A DNA stretch of 64,000 nt from Paenibacillus sp. J45TS6 (lineage in GTDB: Bacteria; Bacillota; Bacilli; Paenibacillales; Paenibacillaceae). Below the pieces are notes generated by a model. The model saw only the letters and a list, made by a program, of their open reading frames with translations, was not told the DNA's origin and ran no database searches. Numbering within the stretch: position 1 is the first letter of the stretch; each line of letters starts with the position of its first letter. This document shows, piece after piece, positions 25,519 through 33,241 of the stretch. A program made the translations under genes and the position numbers. The stretch is taken from assembly GCF_018403285.1 (NCBI RefSeq), contig NZ_BOSJ01000001.1, forward strand, positions 1-64,000, given 5' to 3'.

Positions 25519-26297
25519 CTGTTATCCTCCTTTCCATCTGTGTCTTCCAGTTCTCTCCATATCTCATTAAATAGTTCATTAAATCCTGCCTGTTCCCGCG
25601 CATAAAAAGGCTGCGCCTTTCGAATTTCATCTGGAATCAGGAATGTTCTGCGAATTCTCCCCGGATTTTTATCGAGTACAATCACTTTATCACTTACAGC
25701 AATCGCTTCAGATAAATCATGTGTTACCAGGATCGCCGTCTTCCCCTGTTCTCGGAGTATGTCAGAGATCAGATCTTCAAGTTGAAGTTTCGTTTGATAG
25801 TCTAGTGCTGAAAAAGGTTCATCCAGCAGGAGCAGGTCAGGGCTTGTTGCCAACGTTCGCACAAGTGCTACCCGCTGGCGCATCCCCCCTGATAAGGACG
25901 AAGGGTAGAGGTTTTCTGTCCCTGCGAGGCCCATATTCGCGAGCATCTCGCTTGTTTTTTGCGCAGAATCTTTCGTAAGCTGTCCTGTAATTTCAAGACC
26001 AATGAGTATATTCTCCCTAATGGTCCGCCAGGGATACAAGTAATCCTGCTGCAGCATATATCCAACCTTGGGGGAGGGGGACTTGATCACATCGCCAGAT
26101 AACCTGACTTCTCCTTTTGTAGGAAAGAGAAGTCCTGCGATCATAGAGAGTATCGTTGTTTTGCCGCAGCCGCTTGGACCGACAAGACTAATGAACTCGC
26201 CCTCATTTATCTCTAAATGAAGTGATTCAATGGCGAGTTTTGCTTCTCTCTCGGTCACATAGACATGGGTAATATCCTTCATCTCTATTAAATTCAT
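25515..26297 (-). CDS. ABC transporter ATPase, SsuB/TauB/ThiZ type
   Basis: The 260-residue ATPase has every core motif: Walker A GPSGCGKTT, the Q loop YMLQQDYLYPW, signature LSGGMRQR, Walker B LLLLDEPFSALD, and the H loop LVTHDLSEA. It drives uptake together with the permease and the binding lipoprotein of the same operon. It starts 27 bp after the binding-protein stop, preceded by AAGGAAGTGAG. Confidence 0.93.
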   Translation of the reverse strand: MNLIEMKDITHVYVTEREAKLAIESLHLEINEGEFISLVGPSGCGKTTILSMIAGLLFPTKGEVRLSGDVIKSPSPKVGYMLQQDYLYPWRTIRENILIGLEITGQLTKDSAQKTSEMLANMGLAGTENLYPSSLSGGMRQRVALVRTLATSPDLLLLDEPFSALDYQTKLQLEDLISDILREQGKTAILVTHDLSEAIAVSDKVIVLDKNPGRIRRTFLIPDEIRKAQPFYAREQAGFNELFNEIWRELEDTDGKEDNR

Positions 26298-26324
26298 TTA
26301 CTCACTTCCTTTGATAAAAAGGCT

Positions 26325-27335
26325 TCACTTGGAAGAGATAACGTCATTTGCAAAATCGTTATTCACAATGGCAGAAGCGGGAACTTCCTCTTTCAGCTCT
26401 CCTGCATTTTTCATAACTGCAAGCAAGTTATTCCATTCTTCCTCATCAATGATTGGGTCAGTGGCATAAGTTTCTTGAGCTTTATATCGCTCTATACTGC
26501 TGGTAACTATCGATGGATCTGCATCTTTAAAATAAGGCATGATCACTTCCGCAATTTCTTCGGATGAGTGCTCATTCACCCAAGTCTGTGCTTTATGAAG
26601 ACCTCTAGTGAATTTGGTTACCGTCTCTTGGTTCGCCTTTATATAGCTTTGCTTTGTCATAAATACCGTATAAGGCAAATGTCCGCTCTCCACCCCGAAA
26701 GAAGCCACTACTTTCCCTCTACCTTCCTTTTCAAAGATGGATGCCTGCGGTTCAAAAAGCTGCACATAATCTCCAGTTCCCGAAGCAAAGGCAGCTGCAA
26801 TGTTTGCAAAATCGATATTTTGGATCAGCGTCAAATCCTGGTGAGGATTGATCCCTTTTTTACCTAGTGCAAACTCTCCCGCCATCTGCGGCATGCCACC
26901 TTTTCTCTGGCCGAGAAATTCACTATTTTTAAGCTGCGACCAGTCAAAGTCACCTTGCTGGTCTCTTGCGAATAAGAAGGTTCCATCGGTTTGCGTTACT
27001 TGGGCAAAATTAATGACAGGGTCTTCTGCTCCCTGCTGATATACATAGATCGACGTTTCCGCCCCAACCAAGGCTATATCAATGGATCCTGCCAAAAGAG
27101 CAGCCATTGTCTTGTCTCCACCAGCGGTCGTTTGAATCTCTACATCAAGTCCTTCTTCCTTAAAAAAACCTTTAGCGACAGCTACATATTCCGGTGCGTA
27201 AAATACGGAACGAGTAACCTCTCCTACTCTTACCTTTACATCCCCGCTGCTTTTTCCGCCCGTACACCCGCTCATAACAACACTCAACAGGAGAACCGGC
27301 AGCACAAGCAGCTTCCACCATCCTTTTCCTTTCAT
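26325..27335 (-). CDS. ABC substrate-binding lipoprotein, NMT1/SsuA type
   Basis: The 336-residue protein has a signal peptide with lipobox MSGC (Cys24) and a two-lobe binding domain. RVGEVTRSVFYAPEYVAVAKGFFKEEGLDVEI is the usual entry of NMT1/SsuA proteins, and LLAGSIDIALVGAE and GGMPQMAG line the cleft. Possible ligands are thiamine precursors, sulfonates or related small molecules. I looked upstream for a TPP riboswitch and saw none, so there is no support for thiamine. GGGGAGGG precedes the ATG. First gene of the operon. Confidence 0.9.
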   Translation of the reverse strand: MKGKGWWKLLVLPVLLLSVVMSGCTGGKSSGDVKVRVGEVTRSVFYAPEYVAVAKGFFKEEGLDVEIQTTAGGDKTMAALLAGSIDIALVGAETSIYVYQQGAEDPVINFAQVTQTDGTFLFARDQQGDFDWSQLKNSEFLGQRKGGMPQMAGEFALGKKGINPHQDLTLIQNIDFANIAAAFASGTGDYVQLFEPQASIFEKEGRGKVVASFGVESGHLPYTVFMTKQSYIKANQETVTKFTRGLHKAQTWVNEHSSEEIAEVIMPYFKDADPSIVTSSIERYKAQETYATDPIIDEEEWNNLLAVMKNAGELKEEVPASAIVNNDFANDVISSK

Positions 27336-27456
27336 CTTAGAACCCTCCCCTAAGTAAGCAATGCAATTTATGAGTATACGTATGCAATGAACTTACAAAT
27401 GGTTAATGAATTCGGGAGATCATCGCGCCCGTTTCCATATATTTTACATCGTTATG

Positions 27457-27491
27457 TAAAAAAAGCTGACAGGTCATAATGACCGTCAGCT
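27457..27491 (-). terminator. Carboxypeptidase gene terminator
   Basis: The stem AGCTGAC-GGTCA / TGACC-GTCAGCT with one bulge is followed on the minus strand by TTTTTTT. It ends the M32 gene about 100 bp after its stop and precedes the ABC importer operon. Confidence 0.85.
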
Positions 27492-27589
27492 TTGTTTTCT
27501 ATTTTTTAAAAGCGAAGTGAATTCATTTCAATACATTTCGTTGCTTTCATCAGAACGATATTTCAAGTATATCTCTCTCTATCTAAGCT

Positions 27590-29107
27590 CTATAAAGAAT
27601 AGATCTCTTTATATTTATTCTCTAAATAATCTGCAAGGTAATCTGGATTCAGCTCTTCTCCCGTAATAGCAAGAATGAGTTCAGAAGGTTTACGGGATTT
27701 ACCGTATTGATATACTTTTTCAGTAAGCCATTCTTTAATCGGTGAAAGATTTCCTTCTCGAAGATAACGATCAAATTCTGGCATTTCTTTTCGCATCGTG
27801 TTAACGATCTGTGCAGCATACATATTCCCCAGTGAATACGACGCAAAATAACCAAAATCTCCACTCGACCAGTGTACATCTTGCAAAACACCCAATCCAT
27901 CGTGAGGAGGTGTCACACCGAGGTATTGTTTATATTTATCATTCCATACGGCAGGAAGGTCTGAAACAGGTAAATTCTCGTTAAATAACATTTTCTCTAT
28001 TTCATAGCGGATGATGATATGCAAGTTGTAAGTTAGTTCGTCTGCTTCAATACGTATGAGTGAACTCTCTACTTTATTAATTGCGCGGTAAAAAGATTTG
28101 ACAGACACATCTTTCAGTTGCTCTGGGAAGTAAGACTGTAATACCGGGTAGTAACGCTCCCAAAAAGGAAGACTACGGCCAATCATATTTTCCCACAGTC
28201 TCGATTGAGATTCATGAATTCCCATGGAAGTTCCTTCTGCAAGGAGGGTCCCTGCAAGTTTCGGATCGATATTTTGTTCATATAGCGCATGACCGCCTTC
28301 ATGAAGTGAGCTGAATACGGCGCTTGCCACATCTTTTTCATAATAATGCGTGGTAATACGTACATCCCCTGGATTAAGCCCTGTAGCGAATGGATGTACG
28401 CTTTCGTCGAGTCTTCCGGCTTCAAAATCATAGCCCATTTCCCCAAGAATATAGCGGCTAAATTCTTCTTGTTTCTTGATATCGAAAGATTGATCTAGAA
28501 AAGAAGTATCCGGTTTATGTACGGAATTTTTGATTTTTTCTTGCAGGGGAACAAGACGCGCTTTTAATCTACTGAATACTTCATCCAGTTTTGCTACCGT
28601 GAGATCCGGTTCAAACATATCAAGCAGCGTATCGTAGCGCGTATCTTTCACGCCGTAATAATCTATGAATTCTCTCTTCATTTCTACGATTTGGGATAAG
28701 TAAGGTTCAAAAGCAGAGAAATCTCCGCTTTCTTTCGCACTCTCCCACTGCACTTGTGACTTAGGCGCAAGCACACTAAAAGCGTGGAATTTATCCGGCG
28801 GGACGGACTGCATACGATTCATTTCCAGCTTTACATCCTCAATCAGACGCTGATCTTGCTCTTGAAGCTGCTTAAATACATCTTCGTTCGTTAAATAAGT
28901 GATGAGTTCTTTCATTTCATCCGAGATCGAAATTTTGAATGCTTCCGTTGCCAGCATACCAATGGTCTCAGAACGTGTATCTACGCCCTTACGTGGAGCC
29001 CCCGTAGCGAGATCCCAATCAAGCAATCCGATAGCTTCGTAATAACTTTTTATTTTCCGATTCATATTCAAAAAAACTTCGAATTTAGCTTGAATATCGT
29101 GATTCAT
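27590..29107 (-). CDS. M32 metallocarboxypeptidase (thermostable carboxypeptidase 1 family)
   Basis: The 505-residue enzyme removes C-terminal residues from peptides. The zinc motif HEGGH (HEXXH type, near 268-272) lies in SSLHEGGHALYEQ, with the downstream ESQSRLWENMIGRS that supplies the third ligand and a long helical C-terminal half. Length and layout are those of family M32 (about 500). It is a cytosolic protein with no signal. GAGGTG precedes the ATG. It is divergent from the YqkB-like gene and probably monocistronic. Confidence 0.94.
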   Translation of the reverse strand: MNHDIQAKFEVFLNMNRKIKSYYEAIGLLDWDLATGAPRKGVDTRSETIGMLATEAFKISISDEMKELITYLTNEDVFKQLQEQDQRLIEDVKLEMNRMQSVPPDKFHAFSVLAPKSQVQWESAKESGDFSAFEPYLSQIVEMKREFIDYYGVKDTRYDTLLDMFEPDLTVAKLDEVFSRLKARLVPLQEKIKNSVHKPDTSFLDQSFDIKKQEEFSRYILGEMGYDFEAGRLDESVHPFATGLNPGDVRITTHYYEKDVASAVFSSLHEGGHALYEQNIDPKLAGTLLAEGTSMGIHESQSRLWENMIGRSLPFWERYYPVLQSYFPEQLKDVSVKSFYRAINKVESSLIRIEADELTYNLHIIIRYEIEKMLFNENLPVSDLPAVWNDKYKQYLGVTPPHDGLGVLQDVHWSSGDFGYFASYSLGNMYAAQIVNTMRKEMPEFDRYLREGNLSPIKEWLTEKVYQYGKSRKPSELILAITGEELNPDYLADYLENKYKEIYSL

Positions 29108-29225
29108 GTCAATGCACCTCGTTTACAATATAATCTCTTCCTATTGATCATACTTTTTGTAAGTCGTATAATCAACTTTACAGACCAGATTACTTATCTT
29201 GTTATATAGGAGGGAACGAGTGACT

Positions 29226-29573
29226 ATGAAAATCAAAGTAAACAAGGCTGCAGAAGAGCTTCTTAAAAAAAAGCTTGGCGATAAGCCCGGTGTCATTCGT
29301 TTGTTTTACGACACGGAAGGCTGCGGTTGTGTAGTAAGCGGCGTTCCTGCATTTCATATTGTTTCAAACACGGAAGTTTTGGATATTACAATTGAGAGCA
29401 ATGTCCCGGAGCTCACCTTTATTCTTGACGGCTCAAAGGCTGTTTTTTTTGAGGAAGAACTTATTTTATCCACAGATCCTGGTGATCGTTCTTTGAGACT
29501 ATCCAGCAACGGACAACATTATGGGATGTACCTGTTTCCGAAGGATACTCGTATACAAGAAACTCAGGACTAA
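29226..29573 (+). CDS. YqkB-like HesB-family protein
   Basis: A small protein of about 115 residues with the single HesB/IscA-like fold. The phrase FYDTEGCGCVVSGVP closely matches the Bacillus YqkB subgroup, in which two Cys of GCGC replace the usual three-Cys A-type arrangement. Its role in iron-sulfur assembly is therefore uncertain. The strong GGAGGG site lies 11 bases before the ATG at 29226 and only five before a GTG at 29220, so either may be used. It lies just upstream of the carbonic anhydrase gene. Confidence 0.85.
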   Translation: MKIKVNKAAEELLKKKLGDKPGVIRLFYDTEGCGCVVSGVPAFHIVSNTEVLDITIESNVPELTFILDGSKAVFFEEELILSTDPGDRSLRLSSNGQHYGMYLFPKDTRIQETQD

Positions 29574-29620
29574 TTAGTTAAACCCTATCAATAGCTAGTA
29601 AATACCAAGGAGGATGTAAC

Positions 29621-30199
29621 ATGGACAACATCAAGGATATTCTGGAACATAACAAGCAGTTTGTAGAAAACCGGGACTATGAGGCTTACATATCAGATAA
29701 GTTTCCTCAAAAGAAAATGATGATCGTTACTTGTATGGATACACGACTCGTTGAACTTCTTCCTAAAGCCATGAATTTCCGTAATGGCGATGTAAAAATC
29801 ATTAAAACAGCTGGTGCTATTATCTCTCATCCATTCGGCAGTGCAATGCGCAGTATTCTTGTTGGCTTGTACGAGCTTGGCGCAAAAGAAGTCATTGTTG
29901 TTGGGCATCATGAATGTGGTATGGCAGCACTTAATAGTGATGATATGCTCCATCATATGACGGAAAGAGGAATCTCCGATAAGGTTCTTGATACGATTGA
30001 ACATTCTGGAATCAATCTGAAAAACTGGCTCCGCGGATTTGATAACGTACAAGAAGGATTGATGGAAACGGTAGAACTGATTCGCAACCACCCTCTCCTT
30101 CCTGCAGATGTACCGGTTCACGGTATGATTATCGATCCAAAAACAGGCGCGCTGGATCTCTTAGTCGACGGAAATAAAAATCTTGCAGTGAAATCTTAA
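29621..30199 (+). CDS. Beta-class carbonic anhydrase (YtiB-like)
   Basis: The 192-residue zinc enzyme interconverts CO2 and bicarbonate. The ligands are visible: Cys38 in TCMDTR with the Asp40-Arg42 dyad, and His96 and Cys99 in VVGHHECGM. It is most like the short Firmicute YtiB group. AGGAGG lies eight bases from the ATG. A strong terminator follows. It is 47 bp after the YqkB-like gene on the same strand, so the two may share a transcript. Confidence 0.93.
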   Translation: MDNIKDILEHNKQFVENRDYEAYISDKFPQKKMMIVTCMDTRLVELLPKAMNFRNGDVKIIKTAGAIISHPFGSAMRSILVGLYELGAKEVIVVGHHECGMAALNSDDMLHHMTERGISDKVLDTIEHSGINLKNWLRGFDNVQEGLMETVELIRNHPLLPADVPVHGMIIDPKTGALDLLVDGNKNLAVKS

Positions 30200-30223
30200 A
30201 TTAATAGAAAAATCTTAATTTAT

Positions 30224-30277
30224 AAAAAAACAAGACCCTGTACATTGCACTTCGTAATGTACGGTCTTGTTTTTTTA
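30224..30277 (+). terminator. Carbonic anhydrase gene terminator
   Basis: The long stem AACAAGACC ... GGTCTTGTT, with an inner GTACATT/AATGTAC pair, is followed by TTTTTTT. It is A-rich on the other side and could act on both strands. Confidence 0.9.
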
Positions 30278-30439
30278 TTACATTTTCGTGACGCACCTTA
30301 TACAATCTTCCTGTGGAAAACGAAGAACGGTTGTCAAACCATACAGTATTAGTGTACACTTTTATTCATATTATAGTTATAGAAAACGCTTAATTCCATG
30401 TTTGATGTAGCTATAACTTAGTAAAGGAGACATGTCCAC

Positions 30440-30997
30440 TTGAACATACTGTCCTATGGTTTGCTCGGGTTACTCACACGTGACGAATCTTCCGGTTATG
30501 ATCTTATGCTAAGAATTCAGCCACACTGGCAAGCAAAGCATAGCCAAATTTATCCCATTCTCTCTCGAATGGAAGATGATGGACTGTTATCGGCTCGCTG
30601 GGTTGAACAAACAGACAAACCGGATAAAAAAATGTACCGTGTCACAGACAAAGGTATTCAGAAATTATTGGACTGGATGTACACTCCCGTGTCCACCCCT
30701 GCTTTAAGGGATGAACTCAATCTTCGTATGATCTGCTTTCAAGTCACGAACCCTATTGTGATGAAGCGATGGGTAGATGAACGCAGAGATTGGTTTGAAT
30801 CTCGGCTTGCATACTATGAAGCATTGCTTGCCAATTTACCAGAAGAAGCAGTACAGCCAGGCAGCCCCTACTTTGGGGAATACATTGTAAATACGAAAGG
30901 AACCATGACGGCAAAAACCGGTATTGAATGGTGCCATTGGGTAAATGGCCTCATGAATGCTCATTATCAAGAACGCGAAGCAACCCGTACACATTAA
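30440..30997 (+). CDS. PadR-family transcriptional regulator
   Basis: The 185-residue regulator has an N-terminal winged helix (LSYGLLGLLTRDESSGYDL ... IYPILSRMEDDGLLSARW) and the helical C-terminal domain of PadR group 2 (Vir_act_alpha_C). PadR proteins usually repress efflux or stress genes until a small ligand binds. The start is TTG at 30440: AAGGAG lies ten bases upstream, and the nearby ATG leads to an early stop. The 10-bp palindrome AGTGTACACT (30351-30360) lies upstream and may be an operator. The next genes (Tim44-like, YxcD-like) follow closely on the same strand. Confidence 0.88.
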   Translation: MNILSYGLLGLLTRDESSGYDLMLRIQPHWQAKHSQIYPILSRMEDDGLLSARWVEQTDKPDKKMYRVTDKGIQKLLDWMYTPVSTPALRDELNLRMICFQVTNPIVMKRWVDERRDWFESRLAYYEALLANLPEEAVQPGSPYFGEYIVNTKGTMTAKTGIEWCHWVNGLMNAHYQEREATRTH

Positions 30998-31084
30998 TGA
31001 TCGAAAAAAATGAAACCAATGTTTTTCTCAAACGTAAATAACTTATGTCACAAAAATCACATTCCAGGAGGGTTTTTCACTCAT

Positions 31085-31552
31085 ATGAAAAAATGGTTCA
31101 GCTCGAAACGTCTATTAATGGTAATGATGGCTTTTACACTGATTTTCTCTACTCTAGCAATTCCGGATCATGCCGATGCACGCCGCGGTGGTGGATTTAA
31201 GTCAGGTACCAAGTCTTATCAAAGTAATCCTAGCCGTTCTAATAACAGTACGAACTCTACTACAAAAAGTAATGCTGCAAATAACTCAGCAAACACAGCA
31301 GCCAAAAAGCCAGGATTTTTCAGCGGTGGATCTTTGATGAAAGGTCTGATGATTGGTGGTCTTGCAGGAATGCTGTTCGGAGGTCTTTTCGGTAACATGG
31401 GATTCCTTGGCGACATTCTAGGACTTGCAATTAACCTCTTAGCAATCTATGTCATTGTTATGCTTGGAGTAGGTATCTATAGATCTATTAAGAAACGTCG
31501 CCTCGAGAATGAAAGATCAGGTAATAACAACGGCGGAAACGGACGGTATTAA
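31085..31552 (+). CDS. Tim44-like exported membrane protein
   Basis: The 155-residue protein has an N-terminal hydrophobic signal (LLMVMMAFTLIFSTLAIPDHADA), then RRGGGFKSGTKSY, a Ser/Asn-rich linker, a Gly-rich hydrophobic segment (LMKGLMIGGLAGMLFGGLFG), a further membrane helix (about 113-132), and a basic Asn/Gly tail. Firmicute proteins of this kind are annotated as Tim44-like or lipoprotein-associated; the role is unknown. I start it at 31085, where GGAGGG lies upstream; the frame is open 25 codons further without a site. It is 87 bp after the PadR gene and five before the YxcD-like gene. Confidence 0.8.
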   Translation: MKKWFSSKRLLMVMMAFTLIFSTLAIPDHADARRGGGFKSGTKSYQSNPSRSNNSTNSTTKSNAANNSANTAAKKPGFFSGGSLMKGLMIGGLAGMLFGGLFGNMGFLGDILGLAINLLAIYVIVMLGVGIYRSIKKRRLENERSGNNNGGNGRY

Positions 31553-31557
31553 GAAAT

Positions 31558-31836
31558 ATGGTTATTACAATGGATGAGATCGTGAATGCAATATGCATCC
31601 ACACTGCAGAACGTAAACAAATTAAGCCAACAGATGTTCAAGTTGAACTTAGTTGGGATGAAGATACTGGTTACAGTGCAGAGGTATGGGCTCAAGGTCG
31701 CAGCCAGTTCATCGTTGAAGCAAATATGATTGAAGCGATCTTGCGATATGTTCACCAAGAATATAACATTCGTGCTTATCGTGAAGATGTTACCCTTGAA
31801 CTTGATGAAGAAATTACGGCTACGATTCGTACTTAA
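31558..31836 (+). CDS. YxcD-like DUF2653 protein
   Basis: A small soluble protein of 92 residues, matching the DUF2653/YxcD group: ICIHTAERKQIKPTDVQVEL, YSAEVWAQGRSQFIVEANMIEAILRYV. No function is established. It lies five bases after the Tim44-like stop and is certainly in the same transcript. The ribosome site is weak, so coupling to the upstream gene may help translation. A 21-bp hairpin terminator ends the operon. Confidence 0.8.
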   Translation: MVITMDEIVNAICIHTAERKQIKPTDVQVELSWDEDTGYSAEVWAQGRSQFIVEANMIEAILRYVHQEYNIRAYREDVTLELDEEITATIRT

Positions 31837-31871
31837 TCATTACAAGGTAGTATGATCTCGGTATACAGTAG

Positions 31872-31918
31872 AAAAAGCGGTCTTAGTGTCATGTCAATGA
31901 CGCTAAGACCGCTTTTTT
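31872..31918 (+). terminator. Terminator of the PadR-Tim44-YxcD unit
   Basis: A 21-bp near-perfect stem from AAAAAGCGGTCTTAG to CTAAGACCGCTTTTTT with loop GTCA. It is followed by a T run and is A-rich at its start, so it may act on both strands. Confidence 0.9.
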
Positions 31919-31976
31919 ATTTTACATCACGCGATTCTTAATGTAGCGAACTTTCTAACGAACTAAGAATAAAAAA

Positions 31977-32014
31977 ACGATTCCCATCAGCTAGTGAAGC
32001 TGGTGGGAATCGTT
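31977..32014 (-). terminator. Terminator of the RRNPP receptor/peptide unit
   Basis: AACGATTCCCACCAGCT / AGCTGATGGGAATCGTT (one wobble pair) is followed on the minus strand by TTTTTTTATTC. It lies about 100 bp past the pro-peptide stop. Confidence 0.9.
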
Positions 32015-32110
32015 AAAGTTCTTGTGTAGAAATCAATTTCAAAACTCATTTAGAGAATTATAAAATGGATTCAAGTAAATGTATTTATGTATGTTAGTTA
32101 TAATCAGTTA

Positions 32111-32227
32111 TTATCTACCAGTGTACTCAGATCCATGATCTGCTAGATCCAACTGGATTGGAGTGTAACTAAAAGTTACTACTGCTAGTCCCAGTAGGAG
32201 TGCTACGGAAAGAATGGCTTTTTTCAT
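32111..32227 (-). CDS. Phr-like exported pro-peptide (38 aa)
   Basis: This 38-residue ORF overlaps the 3' end of the TPR receptor gene by 59 bases in another frame. It has the shape of a secreted signalling pro-peptide: MKKAILSVALLLGLAVV (two Lys then a hydrophobic core), a Ser-Tyr-Thr-Pro segment, and a short polar C-terminus LADHGSEYTGR from which a mature peptide could be cut. AGAGGAGA lies eight bases from the ATG. Partial overlap of a receptor gene with its peptide gene is the norm in rap-phr and related RRNPP loci. Paenibacillus species carry many such pairs (the Alo systems of P. polymyxa). The identity of the mature peptide is not visible. Confidence 0.72.
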   Translation of the reverse strand: MKKAILSVALLLGLAVVTFSYTPIQLDLADHGSEYTGR

Positions 32228-33038
32228 CGGATAAGTCTCCTCTCATAATGATATCGTTTAATATATCATAACATAGCTTTAGCTGTGAAACACTACCAAA
32301 TTTTCTAATTACTTCAAATAATGATATTGCTTTTTTAAAATATTTATCATTGCCTAACTGATCCGCTGCAAAAAGAATGTGCAGAGTTAGATCAATTGCA
32401 ACGGAGTGTTCTTGTCTTTTGTGTCTATACAAAGCTAACTGATACTGATAAGCCAAGTAATGCGCTGCCTTAACCTTCTCTTTGTAGTGAGTATAGTCTT
32501 TTATGTGTTGTTTTAACTGATTAATTTCTGATTCCACATCGTAATTGTATTGATTCGCGGAACGAAGGATATTTATTAATCCTTGTAGTGCTTGTTCGGG
32601 AGTTTTAACTAAAAACTCAACATACTCAGGTATTCTTTCTTGTTTACCATCTAGTACATCAATTTGTAATGTATTTGCTGAAGCAAAAAATTTGAAATCT
32701 TCTATAATAAACGTTCCTGTTTCCGTAGAATCATTAAGCCAATCAAGATTCGCATAAAATGATATGTACTCTCTTGATTTGTTAAGTTCACCTAATTTCT
32801 GATAGGACAAACTTTTCATCAACGAACTATAACCAAAATAATAAATGATATGTTGTTTAAATTCGTGAGAAGTGGACTCCGTTTCAACGAGTTCCTTGTG
32901 AATTTCTTTTGCCAAAGTCATCAATTCGTCTGAGAACGAAAGCACTTCCTCCCAATTCTCTAATGTATAGTTGATCTGAATCAACTTCACGAGTGTGTCT
33001 AAGTCGAGAGATTCGTTATAAGGATAATGTTCGTGCAT
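32169..33038 (-). CDS. TPR-type RRNPP receptor candidate without DNA-binding domain
   Basis: The 289-residue soluble protein is almost all helical, with paired helices such as WEEVLSFSDELMTLAKEIH, YSSLMKSLSYQKLGELNKS, AHYLAYQYQLALYRHKRQE and YFKKAISLFEVIRKFG, consistent with five or more TPR units. There is no N-terminal HTH: it starts at 33038, with GAGGAGGG five bases upstream, and the region before it is non-coding. It is thus more like a Rap-type phosphatase or protein-binding receptor than a NprR/PlcR regulator, though it is shorter than Rap (about 375). The overlapping exported pro-peptide and the divergent histidine kinase gene suggest a role in a phosphorelay. Confidence 0.7.
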   Translation of the reverse strand: MHEHYPYNESLDLDTLVKLIQINYTLENWEEVLSFSDELMTLAKEIHKELVETESTSHEFKQHIIYYFGYSSLMKSLSYQKLGELNKSREYISFYANLDWLNDSTETGTFIIEDFKFFASANTLQIDVLDGKQERIPEYVEFLVKTPEQALQGLINILRSANQYNYDVESEINQLKQHIKDYTHYKEKVKAAHYLAYQYQLALYRHKRQEHSVAIDLTLHILFAADQLGNDKYFKKAISLFEVIRKFGSVSQLKLCYDILNDIIMRGDLSDEKSHSFRSTPTGTSSSNF

Positions 33039-33241
33039 TATTTCCCTCCTCACTATTTAATATCATATTTTTACTATATTTTACATTACATATAACAACA
33101 GGTCAATTACATGTAGTATTACTAGTTTTAATAGAGACTTTTAGCTTATTTCACTATTTACACAAGATAAATGTTGCCGTTTTCTTTTCAAAGACTATAA
33201 TTAAAATCATATATATCCTGTCACAAGAGAGGAGACATTCA

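Noticed and set aside
27336-27460. TPP riboswitch before the NMT1/SsuA-type binding protein
   Set aside because: I looked for the CTGAGA and ACCTGATCTGG core on the minus strand and found neither, so thiamine control is not supported.
30340-30370. PadR operator at AGTGTACACT
   Set aside because: The palindrome is only 10 bp and no second copy or clear promoter overlap is seen; kept as a note in the PadR entry, not as a feature.
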